Below, in pieces: positions 27,014-36,258 of a stretch of DNA of 64,000 nt; the first letter of the stretch is position 1; every line of letters begins with the position of its first letter. Where the stretch lies: the NCBI RefSeq assembly GCF_900109575.1, contig NZ_FOAF01000001.1, positions 558,001 through 622,000 of the forward strand, written 5' to 3'. This stretch comes from Olivibacter domesticus. Its GTDB lineage: Bacteria; Bacteroidota; Bacteroidia; Sphingobacteriales; Sphingobacteriaceae. Made by a program: the position numbers and the translations under genes. The notes under the pieces were generated by a model, which made no database searches, was not told the DNA's origin, and saw only the letters and a program-made list of their open reading frames with translations.

Positions 27014-27454
27014 TTATTTGCTATATTTTCCTAGGATCTGTTTGCTTTGTTGCTCGGCCGCCGCAAATTTGTCCTTTAATACCTTTACTTTTTCAAGCTC
27101 ACTTTGAAGATATATTTTAACCTCATCAGCATTCTTGTTTTCTGGTGCCGGCTCAAAATCATGCATCCAATCTGTCATAGATTCGTTCGCATGCCCCAAC
27201 GTAATCTGCAACTGGTTTAATGCCTCTTTCTCTTTTAAGGTATCAAGGCCTGGCGTTATCTTTTGTAAACTATCCATCCTTATGAGCAGGTTTTTAACTT
27301 TTATATTATCGCGTACAAAAGTACCCATCATCGGCATTATGGAATCGTGCACTGCTATAATTTCTGTTTGAAGTTGCTTGTTGTTATTTGTGTCATTATT
27401 GCAGGCAATGAAGAATACACCTAATAAAAGAGTGTTTATAAATATTTTAATCAT
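27014..27454 (-). CDS. Helical lipoprotein with conserved His/Met pattern
   Basis: A 146-aa lipoprotein (lipobox FFIAC18) that is predicted almost wholly helical, with coiled-coil-like stretches. It shows a notable metal-ligand-like pattern: H36-D-S-I-M40-P-M-M43 in the first helix and H88-x4-M93-x-x-W-M97-H98 in a later helix. I recall the Bacteroidota family sometimes carries the uninformative name 'viral A-type inclusion protein'. Its place 31 bp before SCO suggests a role in copper or haem delivery; this is inference from context and residues. Confidence 0.75.
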   Translation of the reverse strand: MIKIFINTLLLGVFFIACNNDTNNNKQLQTEIIAVHDSIMPMMGTFVRDNIKVKNLLIRMDSLQKITPGLDTLKEKEALNQLQITLGHANESMTDWMHDFEPAPENKNADEVKIYLQSELEKVKVLKDKFAAAEQQSKQILGKYSK

Positions 27455-27471
27455 GTTATTATTATTTTATT

Positions 27472-28101
27472 TTAAATAATGGCAGGTAGATAGAATTCGG
27501 CTTCCCTCGTTGTATCAACTTTTATAATTCCCGCTAAAATCATATTTACCAATAGGCGCTGTGTTTTTCTTCTGGATAACTGAAGGTGTTTGCAAATGTC
27601 TATGAGCAATACTTTCTCATTATCATTTAAGTAACTCAATAGCTGTTTTTCTTTTTCTGTATAAGCAATTAAAACGCCTTCTGGTTCAGCATGCCTCTTT
27701 AGGACATCTACAACTACCTTTCCGGCGAGAATACTCTTATCTTTTACTCGAATGTAAACCCACCATTTACCGTCTTCCCCAAGCGCATAATGTGGTTTTG
27801 TATCACTTTCGGGAATTTCGGCAATAAGCACTAATTTATCGTCGACAAACGTTTCCTCAAATTTAATATCTACCACAGGTTTGCAATATCTATTGGCTGC
27901 TTTTTCGAGAATATATCGTTCTTCATCTTCATTCTTTACTCCTGTAATATGGCCATCATCGGCAACGCCAATGAGTAATCTGCCCCCTTTGTTGTTTGCA
28001 AAAGCTACTAATGTTTTGGCTATTTTACTTTCATTGCTGATTTTATTCTTAAAGTCAATCTGTTCGCCTTCTCCTCTTATTATAGTTGCTCTTACATTCA
28101 T
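27472..28101 (-). CDS. AlbA_2 (Schlafen-like) domain protein with C-terminal HTH
   Basis: The first 130 residues are the AlbA_2 / divergent AAA_4 domain, putative nucleic-acid or nucleotide binding: EGEQIDFKNKIS, then AKTLVAFANNKGGRLLIGVADDGHITGV. A strand-rich middle follows (GKWWVYIRVKDKSILA), then a C-terminal winged-helix-like segment (KVLLIDICKHLQLSRRKTQRLLVNMILAGIIKV). A DNA-binding regulatory role is plausible. It lies between DUF4442 and the lipoprotein, all on the minus strand with short gaps, so it may be cotranscribed with SCO and cytochrome c. Confidence 0.85.
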   Translation of the reverse strand: MNVRATIIRGEGEQIDFKNKISNESKIAKTLVAFANNKGGRLLIGVADDGHITGVKNEDEERYILEKAANRYCKPVVDIKFEETFVDDKLVLIAEIPESDTKPHYALGEDGKWWVYIRVKDKSILAGKVVVDVLKRHAEPEGVLIAYTEKEKQLLSYLNDNEKVLLIDICKHLQLSRRKTQRLLVNMILAGIIKVDTTREAEFYLPAII

Positions 28102-28149
28102 CTAAAATAATTTATTTAAAGCCCAATTGTAATGATGGTTGAAAAGATA

Positions 28150-28638
28150 TCAGTAAGCTATCGTAGGTTGCTCATCTCGATATTTCAGATTTCTAACGTA
28201 AACCTCATTTATCACCTGCGCGCATAAAACACCTTTACTATCTTTTATCTCCATCGGAAATTTTTTGATAAATTTTCCTAAGTTATCTAAGTCGTTTTTT
28301 GCCTGGTCAATTTCTTTCTCCGTGATTTTTATCTGAAAATATAGGGAAGTACGTCCAGGCTTAATATAATCAATAGAAGCACTTTTTAGCCAGACCCGCG
28401 TTTTGTATCCTTTTCTCTTAAATATCTGATCAAATAATAAAGCAAAAAAAGGATCTGAAGCGGCATAAATAGTTCCACCAAAAATAGAAGCATTGTAATT
28501 TCTATTAAGTATACTGCGGACAATTTTTACATCTACCCCCTTAAAACCTTTATGAAATTTCTTTACCCAAATTCGTTGGAATAGGAGTGGAGGATATAAA
28601 CGCATTACCCATTTTAATGTACGCTCTGAAACCTTCAT
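28150..28638 (-). CDS. DUF4442 (hot-dog fold, thioesterase-like) protein
   Basis: A 162-aa DUF4442 family protein with predicted hot-dog fold, related to acyl-CoA thioesterases of the PaaI type. Recognisable blocks: RNYNASIFGGTIYAASDPFFALLFDQIF and WLKSASIDYIKPGRTSLYFQIKIT. The catalytic residue and substrate are not established for the family. First gene of the minus-strand string 28638 to 25914. Confidence 0.87.
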   Translation of the reverse strand: MKVSERTLKWVMRLYPPLLFQRIWVKKFHKGFKGVDVKIVRSILNRNYNASIFGGTIYAASDPFFALLFDQIFKRKGYKTRVWLKSASIDYIKPGRTSLYFQIKITEKEIDQAKNDLDNLGKFIKKFPMEIKDSKGVLCAQVINEVYVRNLKYRDEQPTIAY

Positions 28639-28804
28639 GAATATAGATTAAATGCGTGTTGGCATATACCGTTAACCGCCAAGATTGGCTAAAGTAATAA
28701 GATTTTTCTATTGGACATAATTTAAGTTTAAACTATGTGAATGTTTAACAAATACTTGACTAAAATTTCTATTTTAGCCCAGCAATTACTAGAATGCTAG
28801 CCGA

Positions 28805-30037
28805 ATGAAAGATGAACAGTTAACGCAACAAACGTCAAAAGTATGGATGCTCGTTTTGGTTGCCTCTTTAGGTTATTTCGTAGATATTTATGACCTGGTT
28901 ATTTTTTCTATCGTACGAGTTCCAAGTTTTAAAGAAATAGGAGTATCGACGGATTCTATGCGGACTGACGGAGAATATGTATTAAACATGCAAATGATTG
29001 GTCTTCTGCTGGGAGGTGTGATCTGGGGGATTATTGGCGACAAATATGGCAGGGTGAAGGTTCTTTTTGGTTCTATATTAATGTACTCATTAGCCAACAT
29101 TGCCAATGGCTTTGTACAGGGAGTACATACTTATGCATGGATTAGGTTTATTGCAGGAATAGGACTCGCGGGGGAGTTGGGAGCAGGAGTAACCTTGGTG
29201 AGCGAAAGCATGCCCCGGAATAAGCGCGGTTACGGAACCATGTTAATCGCTGGAATAGGTGTTCTCGGTGCAATTGCAGCATTTTATGTGGCGGAGCATT
29301 TTAATTGGCGAAATGCCTACATGGTAGGAGGCGGTATGGGTTTGTTACTTTTAGGCATGCGTGTGGGAACTTTTGAATCTGGACTGTTTAAGCAGGCGGA
29401 ACAGAAAAAAGTGGTAAAAGGTCAATTTTTGATGCTATTTCAAACAAAAGAACGGTTTTTAAGATATTTATATTGTTTACTCATTGGTTTGCCGATATGG
29501 TTTGTTGTTGGGGTATTAATTACGCAAGCACCTGAATTTGGCCAGGCATTAGGTGCTACCGAACCCTTAAGCGCAGGAAAAGGGATTATGTATGCTTATA
29601 TAGGAATTTCCTTAGGTGATGTTTTTGCAGGACTCTATGCCCAAATCACCAAATCAAGGAAAAAAGCTGTTTTCTTTTTTCAGTTAATGATTATAATAAG
29701 TTCAATTTGGTATCTTATGAGTGCTGGTATTACTCCTGAGAAGTTTGTTTGGCTAGCTTTTTTTATGGGCTTTGCGGTAGGATATTGGGCAACATTTGTG
29801 ACCATTGCTTCCGAGCAATTCGGAACCAATTTAAGGGCAACGGTGGCTACTACTGCACCAAATTTTGTTAGAGGCGCTTTGGTGCCAAGTACCTTTTTAT
29901 TTGAATTTTTTGTGCACCAATTTAATATCATCACAGCTGCGACAATTATGGTTGTTTTATTGAGTGCTGTTGCTATATTCGCATTAACACAGCTAAAGGA
30001 AAGCTTCGATAAAGATCTGAATTATATAGAGGAATAA
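28805..30037 (+). CDS. MFS transporter
   Basis: Major facilitator with about 12 transmembrane segments over 410 aa. Motif A between TM2 and TM3 reads GDKYGRVKVLFGS; an early acidic pair in TM1 (FVDIYDLVIFS) resembles the aromatic acid / metabolite:H+ symporter groups. The substrate cannot be assigned, and no catabolic genes flank it. A near-perfect bidirectional terminator begins at its stop codon. Confidence 0.9.
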   Translation: MKDEQLTQQTSKVWMLVLVASLGYFVDIYDLVIFSIVRVPSFKEIGVSTDSMRTDGEYVLNMQMIGLLLGGVIWGIIGDKYGRVKVLFGSILMYSLANIANGFVQGVHTYAWIRFIAGIGLAGELGAGVTLVSESMPRNKRGYGTMLIAGIGVLGAIAAFYVAEHFNWRNAYMVGGGMGLLLLGMRVGTFESGLFKQAEQKKVVKGQFLMLFQTKERFLRYLYCLLIGLPIWFVVGVLITQAPEFGQALGATEPLSAGKGIMYAYIGISLGDVFAGLYAQITKSRKKAVFFFQLMIIISSIWYLMSAGITPEKFVWLAFFMGFAVGYWATFVTIASEQFGTNLRATVATTAPNFVRGALVPSTFLFEFFVHQFNIITAATIMVVLLSAVAIFALTQLKESFDKDLNYIEE

Positions 30038-30075
30038 ACAAAAGCAGCACTGTATTCATTCGCTGCTTTTGTTTA
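30035..30075. terminator. Bidirectional terminator between MFS and pump genes
   Basis: 14-bp perfect inverted repeat, 30035-30048 with 30062-30075, loop 13 nt, GC core GCAGC flanked by A and T runs that act as the U tract in both directions. The left arm includes the MFS stop codon; the convergent CusA-like gene ends at 30084. Confidence 0.85.
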
Positions 30076-30083
30076 ATTTTTAA

Positions 30084-33000
30084 CTAATCTCCTTTCGATT
30101 TTTTTCGATTAACCCACCAAAACAACGGTGGAATTAATAAAGGAGCAAATAATAATGTACTTGTTAAACCTCCAATAATAACAGTTGCTAAGGGTCTTTG
30201 TACATCTGAACCAATCCCACTTGAGGTGGCTGCAGGAAAAAGACCTATTATAGCAACAACTAATATGGTTAAGACTGCCCTCAGCTGCTTCTTGGAAGTA
30301 TCACCAATTAATTGTTTTTGCTGTTCTATAGGAAGCGCGTAGGTAGATAAATTATTGAATTTCCGATTGAGGGAAGAGACAATGAGTACACCAGCCATTA
30401 CTGAAATTCCAAAAATGCTCACAAAACCTACACCGGCAGATACGTTAAAGTAATACCCCCTCAATAGTAAAGCAATAATTCCACCTCCTAAAGCGAACAG
30501 AATGCAACTCATTGTTAAGAAAGTATCTTTGAAATTGCGGTACAAGAGGTAGAGAAAAGCAAATACTAAAGTAATGGTTAAAGGAATAGTAAATAGAAGT
30601 TGTTTTCCTGCTCTTTCCAAATTTTCATATTGTCCTCCATAAATGATATCATAACCTTTAGGGATATGTATTTGATGATATATTTTCCGCTGTAATTCCT
30701 TTACAAAACTTACCTGATCCCTGCCTTCAATATTCGTGCGAACGGTTATCATTCGTTTACTTCCGTAATGATAAATATTCGTTTGACCTTCCATAAAACC
30801 AATGTCTGCTAATTGATTCATCGGAATCAAATTTCCTGAAGCAGACGTTACTAATAAACTTTTTAAAGCGTCGATGTTGTCTCTATATTGCGGAAGATAT
30901 CTCACCACGATATCATATCGTTTTGTTCCATCGTATATTTCGGAGATGGTTTTACCCCCAATGGCAGCTTCAATCATATTCTGAATATCCGAGATGTTTA
31001 TCCCAAAGCGTGCGGCATTCTCTCGATTTATCTTGACTGCTATCTGTTCTTGGGGTCCTTCTTGTTCAATATTCACAGATTCACTTCCTTTCATGTTCCG
31101 AACGATATTCGCAATGCTATCTGCCTTCTGTCGCATCATGTTTAAATCCTCGCCAACAATAGAAACAGCTAAATCCGCAGCTGAGCCTGTTACGATTTCC
31201 ATCACTTGATCGATAATTGGCTGACCACTGGAGAAACTAACGCTTGGTAGTGCTTGGGATAGATCAGTTTTAATATTATTTACTAAGATAGTTTTAGCAA
31301 TGGTATCACTCCACAGCTTATAGTCTTTTAAGCCCACTAAAATTTCATTTCTATTGGCAGGAAACGGGTCAGTACCATCATCATTACGACCCGTTTGGGT
31401 AATAACAAAAGCAATCTGCGGATATTTAGCGATTGTTTTTCTAATAAGTGGAGCGTATTTGGCATTCTCTTGAATATTAATACCAGATGGGAAGTTGCCA
31501 CGGAGAAATATAGAGCCTTCGTCGAGAGAGGGGAGGAATTCTGATCCTAATTTTGCTCCAGCTAAGATAAAAATTGCTACCACCGAAAAACCAACAATAA
31601 CGGTAAGTTTATATTTTCCCATAAATTGCTGTAATGTTTTACCGTAAGCATTCTCCATAAAATCCAATATCCGGTTACGGCGCTCCTTTAAAGGTTTATC
31701 AGGGTTGTTGAGCGCTTTGTGGTAAACAAAGGAAATTAAAACGGGAATGATTGTTAACGCGGCAATCATAGATCCTATAACTGCAAAGGCCAGCGTTAAT
31801 GCCATGGGTGAAAATAGCTTACCCTCTACACGTGTCATTAATAAAATAGGCATATAAGCCAATATAATGATGGTTACGGAAAAGAAGATCTCGCGACCTA
31901 CTTCCTGAGCGGATAACAAAGTGATTTTAATAATCCCTTCACTTTTCTCTTCCTTAGTTGCACTTCGATATCTTCGAATAAGATGTTCTACCATGACACA
32001 TGCGCCATCTACTATAATTCCAAAGTCGATGGCTCCTAACGACAACAAGTTCGCCGGAATACCGGTTAATCGCATCAATATAAATGCAAAGAGCAAGGAA
32101 AAAGGAATGGTCAATGCCACTACCAACGCGCTACGAACACTCCCGAGAAAAAAGATTAAGAGGATGATGACAATGCTTACACCTTCAAAGAGCGTATGCG
32201 CAACTGTTTCCAAAGAATGGTTTATAAGGAAGCTCCTGTCGTAAAGCGGGCGGATTTTTACACCCTCGGGCAAATCATGATCCTGAACATCCTGTATGCG
32301 CTGTTTTAATTGCGCTAAGGCATCACTTGGGTTTTCATACCTACGCAATAAAACCACTCCCTCCACACCATTATTAACATCTATACTGTCGGCCGTAACA
32401 GTATAACCCAACACACCATTTGGTGGTGGTGGACCCACCTCAACGTTCGCCACATCCCTAACAAATATAGGCATGCCATTTACCGACTTCAGTACTATGT
32501 TAAGTATATCATTTTCCGATTTTATAGCTCCAAGTCCGCGAACAGCAAAACCCTGCCCACCACGATTTATGATATTTCCCCCAGTATTTTGATTATTATT
32601 ATCAACAGCTGTTTCGATATCAGCAATACTCAGGCTGTATTTGCGTAACTTCTCAGGCGAAGCAAAAATATGATATTGCTTCATTGGTCCACCGAATGTT
32701 GTCACATCTGCAATTCCAGGGGTCTGTAAAAGTGCTGGTTTAATCACCCAATCTTGTAGATCACGTAGTTGAGTGGGGGTGAAGCTTGGTGGTGCTTCCA
32801 CTACATAGCGCATAATTTCACCGACAGCCGTTGATAGTGGCGCTAATTCGGGAGAAACCCCATCGGGAAGTTCTACGGATGATAAACGCTCTAATACCTG
32901 CTGACGGGCAAAATAATCGTCTGTACCGTCTTTAAAGGTTAACTGTACAACACTTAAACCAAAAATAGTACGGCTTCTACGATCCAATACATTTGGCGTA

Positions 33001-33224
33001 TTTTGTAAAGCTCTTTCTATTGGAACAGTAACCTGTTGTTCTACTTCTTCGGCGGCGCGACCAGGGAAAGGCGCAACTACAATTACATTTGTATCTGCAA
33101 TATCAGGATAGGCTTCAATTTTCAGTTGCGTAAAGCAATAGTATCCTACCGCCATTAAAAGAATACCGATGGCAACAACTGTCCAACGATTTTTTAATGA
33201 GAATATTAATAAATTCCTTATCAT
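30084..33224 (-). CDS. CusA/CzcA-type heavy-metal RND efflux pump
   Basis: Inner-membrane proton-driven pump of the HME-RND family (1046 aa, 12 TM with two large periplasmic loops). It carries AYPDIADTNVIVVAPFPGRAAEEVEQQVTVPIE at the N-terminus and the proton-relay motif in TM4, GAIDFGIIVDGACVMVEH, with the Asp, Asp, Glu of metal pumps. Substrate (Cu/Ag or Co/Zn/Cd) cannot be decided from the sequence alone. It is the last gene of the regulator-kinase-TolC-adaptor-DUF190-pump set, but separated from DUF190 by repeat cluster D, so it may need its own promoter or readthrough. Confidence 0.95.
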   Translation of the reverse strand: MIRNLLIFSLKNRWTVVAIGILLMAVGYYCFTQLKIEAYPDIADTNVIVVAPFPGRAAEEVEQQVTVPIERALQNTPNVLDRRSRTIFGLSVVQLTFKDGTDDYFARQQVLERLSSVELPDGVSPELAPLSTAVGEIMRYVVEAPPSFTPTQLRDLQDWVIKPALLQTPGIADVTTFGGPMKQYHIFASPEKLRKYSLSIADIETAVDNNNQNTGGNIINRGGQGFAVRGLGAIKSENDILNIVLKSVNGMPIFVRDVANVEVGPPPPNGVLGYTVTADSIDVNNGVEGVVLLRRYENPSDALAQLKQRIQDVQDHDLPEGVKIRPLYDRSFLINHSLETVAHTLFEGVSIVIILLIFFLGSVRSALVVALTIPFSLLFAFILMRLTGIPANLLSLGAIDFGIIVDGACVMVEHLIRRYRSATKEEKSEGIIKITLLSAQEVGREIFFSVTIIILAYMPILLMTRVEGKLFSPMALTLAFAVIGSMIAALTIIPVLISFVYHKALNNPDKPLKERRNRILDFMENAYGKTLQQFMGKYKLTVIVGFSVVAIFILAGAKLGSEFLPSLDEGSIFLRGNFPSGINIQENAKYAPLIRKTIAKYPQIAFVITQTGRNDDGTDPFPANRNEILVGLKDYKLWSDTIAKTILVNNIKTDLSQALPSVSFSSGQPIIDQVMEIVTGSAADLAVSIVGEDLNMMRQKADSIANIVRNMKGSESVNIEQEGPQEQIAVKINRENAARFGINISDIQNMIEAAIGGKTISEIYDGTKRYDIVVRYLPQYRDNIDALKSLLVTSASGNLIPMNQLADIGFMEGQTNIYHYGSKRMITVRTNIEGRDQVSFVKELQRKIYHQIHIPKGYDIIYGGQYENLERAGKQLLFTIPLTITLVFAFLYLLYRNFKDTFLTMSCILFALGGGIIALLLRGYYFNVSAGVGFVSIFGISVMAGVLIVSSLNRKFNNLSTYALPIEQQKQLIGDTSKKQLRAVLTILVVAIIGLFPAATSSGIGSDVQRPLATVIIGGLTSTLLFAPLLIPPLFWWVNRKKSKGD

Positions 33225-33253
33225 TGTTTTTCCTATTTATTTTGCTGATTATC

Positions 33254-33372
33254 AGTAGCAAGATTATGTTAGTTGTGAGTTATCAGTTACGAGTTGTGAG
33301 TATCAAGACATATTCAACTACTCTCTACTTGACTACTCAACTATTTCCCTACTCAACTACTTAACTAATCCA
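33254..33372. repeat. Repeat cluster D between DUF190 and pump genes
   Basis: Contains AGTAGCAAGAT, the 33-bp block at 33268-33300 (three differences from cluster C), TATCAAGACA, and octamers at 33325-33364: CTACTTGA, CTACTCAA, CTATTTCC, CTACTCAA, CTACTTAA. On the minus strand the octamer series starts at the DUF190 TAG stop (33367-33365). Confidence 0.88.
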
Positions 33373-33670
33373 CCCATTCTCTTACCTCATGTACCACGAT
33401 GTAACCTGCTTTGGTAACGGTTCTGAAGGCTTTTAATACTTCGTTTACTTTGTCATTTTCATCGATAAAGGTGATAAGAAGTGGTACCTCATCGAAACTA
33501 AATAAATCGTTAGGCCTATTGAGATGATGTCCGTTTATATATCCAAGGCTTCCGTTAAAAGCGGTGGCCCCTTTAATGCGATGTTTTATTAGAAACTGCA
33601 TAATGAATTCATAAAGCGGCTGGCTGTGCATGAATTCGTTCTTGTCGATAAATATCTGTACCTGTAACAT
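33365..33670 (-). CDS. DUF190 (PII-like) protein
   Basis: A 101-aa protein of the DUF190 family, predicted ferredoxin-like, PII/CutA-like fold: VQIFIDKNEF at the N-terminus, ALYEF-type helix (PLYEFIMQFLIKHRIKGATAFNGSLGY), then VPLLITFIDENDKVNEVLKAF and a terminal VVHEVREWVD strand. In Bacteroidota it is commonly found inside metal RND operons, between adaptor and pump as here. It may sense a small ligand or metal; not proven. The stop codon is formed at the edge of an octamer array. Confidence 0.87.
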   Translation of the reverse strand: MLQVQIFIDKNEFMHSQPLYEFIMQFLIKHRIKGATAFNGSLGYINGHHLNRPNDLFSFDEVPLLITFIDENDKVNEVLKAFRTVTKAGYIVVHEVREWVD

Positions 33671-33737
33671 GTTTGTGTGATTTTTACTTCGGCTTGAGCT
33701 CTCGGTGATTCAGGCCATTTTTTTTTGAACCATTAAC

Positions 33738-34766
33738 TTAGTAGCCAAATGACAATCCTTTTAATTGAATTGCTCCTGTAGTGACAACCTGATCTTTTGG
33801 TTTTAATCCATCTAGAATAACCAGGCGTTCACCTATCTGTTGTCCGGTATGGATTTGTTTCCGTTCAAATTGGCCATCGCCTTTTTTAATAAAAACATAG
33901 TCTTTCCCATCAACCGTAATGAGTGATTCTTTTCCTATAGTAATATTGTCGCCGGTATTTTTTAGGTCGAAAGAAGCCTGTGCAAACATACCCGCTTTTA
34001 ACAGCTCACTGTTTCCCAAAATACTGACGCGGAGCTTGATCATTCTGGTAATATTGTCGACTACATCCGCGACGTCTTCTACTACACCTGTGAAGGTTTT
34101 ATTCGGGTATGCAGAGAAAGTAATGTTACATTTAGCCCCCTCATGAATATTACTGATTTGATTTTCAGGAATATCGCATATTACATAGGCCTTACCAACG
34201 GGTGCTCTGCGAAGTGCTTCCGGGTTAAATCCTCCTTGCTTTAAATCAGCCTCATGTTGTATAAGTGCAGCTTTTTCATTTGCAAGGTTACTTTTTTCTG
34301 AAGCAAGAGCTGTTTGTGCTTCCAATACGTCTCTACCAGTGGCTGCACCATGATTAAGTAAATCGGATGCTCTTTCCAATTCGATTTCTTTTTGTTTGAT
34401 ATTTATCTGTTGAATTTGATGGATATTCGTTTGATGTTGAGCCAGCGCAGTATAACTACTCGCCAAATCAGGATTATCAAATAATACCACGTTTTGCGAA
34501 GCTCCGGCAACGGAAGCAACAACAGTAGCGGCAATTTTTCCGGGAGCGGTATAGGAAGCTGATAACGCACCGTCGCTTACCTTATCCGTTTTAAAGAAAC
34601 TCTTCATGGCATTATCTTTAAAAATAATCTGCTGTCCGCCATTGTTTATTATTGGCGCCTCGACTTTAGTGGAGGTATCGGCCTGATGAGAGGTACAACT
34701 TACCCCTAGTAGGGATGTGCACAATAAAAAAATATATGATTTCATTAGAAATTGATTGTTAAACAT
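33738..34766 (-). CDS. RND periplasmic adaptor (CusB/CzcB-like) lipoprotein
   Basis: Membrane fusion protein that links pump and TolC. Signal peptide with lipobox LLGVSC. The central part holds the helical hairpin (about residues 100-170: NIHQIQQINIKQKEIELERASDLLNHGAATGRDVLEAQTALASEKS), flanked by lipoyl and beta-barrel parts (RMIKLRVSILGNSELLKAGMFAQASF). No metal-binding N-terminal extension is present. It follows the TolC gene by 32 bp. The frame offers a second ATG a few codons on (MKSYIFLLC, 34745) that fits a signal peptide better. Confidence 0.92.
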   Translation of the reverse strand: MFNNQFLMKSYIFLLCTSLLGVSCTSHQADTSTKVEAPIINNGGQQIIFKDNAMKSFFKTDKVSDGALSASYTAPGKIAATVVASVAGASQNVVLFDNPDLASSYTALAQHQTNIHQIQQINIKQKEIELERASDLLNHGAATGRDVLEAQTALASEKSNLANEKAALIQHEADLKQGGFNPEALRRAPVGKAYVICDIPENQISNIHEGAKCNITFSAYPNKTFTGVVEDVADVVDNITRMIKLRVSILGNSELLKAGMFAQASFDLKNTGDNITIGKESLITVDGKDYVFIKKGDGQFERKQIHTGQQIGERLVILDGLKPKDQVVTTGAIQLKGLSFGY

Positions 34767-34798
34767 TAAATGGACAATTCATTTTAATTAATAGCGAC

Positions 34799-36052
34799 CT
34801 ACTGAACCAGTTGTGTAATCAACCCGGTAGCATAGAGCAATTGGATATAGCTTTGTCGATAAGATTGGAGTGCGTCATAGTATTGCTGCTGCGTTTCAAG
34901 CCAGCTCCTTTGCGCTTCCAGGAAATCAATAAGGGTGGTGCCACCCCTTAGATATGCATACTTAACGTTGTTTAAAATATGTTCAGACTGCAGCAGTAAA
35001 CCGTCCGTAAACTTATGTGTATTCTGTTGCTGTGTTAGATAACTTGCATAAGCGGTTGTAACTTCCGACTGTGCCTTGTTTTTAATGGCCTGGTATTGTT
35101 GTTCGGATTGGTTTTTAAGAACATATGCTTTTTTTATCTCCCCTTGATTACGTGAAAAAAGAGGGAGATCAAAAGTTAGCGCAAACCCAACGTAATTTAT
35201 GGTGTTCTGTGGGTTCCACATAAAACCAAATTCAGGTACCGGAACGGCCAAGCTTTTTTGTAAACTAATATTTTTATCGGAAACAGTAATGAGTGATTGT
35301 GCCAGTTTGATATCACTTCTATAAGATAAAGCTTTCTGCAGCAAAGTGTCACCATTATTCGCTATCCCTAATACAAATTGATCATTCATGTCTATATCTT
35401 CCAATGATTTAGCCCCAACGAGGTAAGAAAGTTCTGTTAATCTATTTTTTAGATCTTGTTCCGCAGATCTTACTTTTAACTCATATTCTTTTGCCAATAA
35501 CTGGGTACGCATGAAATCCGTTTGTGTAATCACCTGTTTTTCCATGCGAATCGAATTGATGTCGCTGAGCGAATCGACATTACTTTTAGCTATTCGAAGT
35601 ATATCCAATTGTTTATGAGCAGTATATACTTCCATCCATTTTAATGCAACATCCGCAAATACTTGTCGCTGATTTTCTTGGTAACCTTTTTGAGCAAGAT
35701 CAATATGCTGATTTGCGAGTTGAATTTTTTTCTGACGTTGACCAGCTAACTGAAAAGGCTTGGTGAGGGTAAACATAACCTGCCTGTTTAAAGGATCCGA
35801 CCACGTTGTATTCGCGGCAAAATTTTTATTCTGCGCCAACTGAATGGTTTCATTATGGAAAATAGGGTTTGGCCGTAAAGCTGCCGTTGTACTGTCGGCT
35901 TGTGCCACATTTATTTGATAAGCTACTGTTTTTAAATCAGGATTTGATTTACTAGCTTGCTTAAGCGCCTCCATAAGCTTTAATTTTTGCGCATAGACGG
36001 ATGGCAGGAGAAACAAGCTGAACAATAGGCTCATGAAAACAATTTTTTTCAT
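34799..36052 (-). CDS. TolC-family outer membrane efflux protein
   Basis: Outer-membrane channel of the metal efflux complex (417 aa). Signal peptide residues 1-21 (ending SVYAQ). Two OEP repeats are visible, with NPDLKTVAYQINVAQADSTTAALRPNPIF in the first and YRSDIKLAQSLITVSDKNISLQKSLAVPVPEFGFMWNP in the second, and GGTTLIDFLEAQRSWLETQQQYYDALQSYRQSYIQL in the last helix. First gene of the TolC-adaptor-DUF190 unit; its upstream region has an 18-bp inverted repeat suited to the adjacent response regulator. Confidence 0.93.
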   Translation of the reverse strand: MKKIVFMSLLFSLFLLPSVYAQKLKLMEALKQASKSNPDLKTVAYQINVAQADSTTAALRPNPIFHNETIQLAQNKNFAANTTWSDPLNRQVMFTLTKPFQLAGQRQKKIQLANQHIDLAQKGYQENQRQVFADVALKWMEVYTAHKQLDILRIAKSNVDSLSDINSIRMEKQVITQTDFMRTQLLAKEYELKVRSAEQDLKNRLTELSYLVGAKSLEDIDMNDQFVLGIANNGDTLLQKALSYRSDIKLAQSLITVSDKNISLQKSLAVPVPEFGFMWNPQNTINYVGFALTFDLPLFSRNQGEIKKAYVLKNQSEQQYQAIKNKAQSEVTTAYASYLTQQQNTHKFTDGLLLQSEHILNNVKYAYLRGGTTLIDFLEAQRSWLETQQQYYDALQSYRQSYIQLLYATGLITQLVQ

Positions 36053-36093
36053 CTGTTTATATTTTGTTTTTTAGCTGTTAGATGGAGCCTTTG

Positions 36094-36142
36094 ATGATTA
36101 AGATAATCATTGCCCTGTGCGTTTAATGATTATCTTAATCAT
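36094..36142. promoter_or_regulatory. Inverted-repeat operator candidate upstream of the TolC gene
   Basis: Perfect 18-bp inverted repeat: 36094-36111 (ATGATTAAGATAATCATT) and 36125-36142, spacer 13 bp, centre-to-centre 31 bp, close to three helical turns. Each arm is itself nearly palindromic (ATGATT..AATCAT). Located 42-90 bp before the TolC start and having no T tract, it looks like a binding site for the OmpR-type regulator encoded at 37767 rather than a terminator. No -7 box is seen, consistent with an activated promoter. Confidence 0.6.
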
Positions 36143-36258
36143 GTTGGGTTCATAAATTCATTTTTTAATTCATGACAAAATTGAAAAATGATAAGCTGAA
36201 CAGCCGTTAGAAAGCCTTTATATTTTTATTAGAAAATCGTTAGAGCGAAGTGAGTGAT

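Noticed and set aside
25914-28638. Defence island reading of the AlbA_2 (Schlafen-like) gene
   Set aside because: No nuclease, helicase or other defence partner is adjacent; neighbours point to respiration and metal handling.
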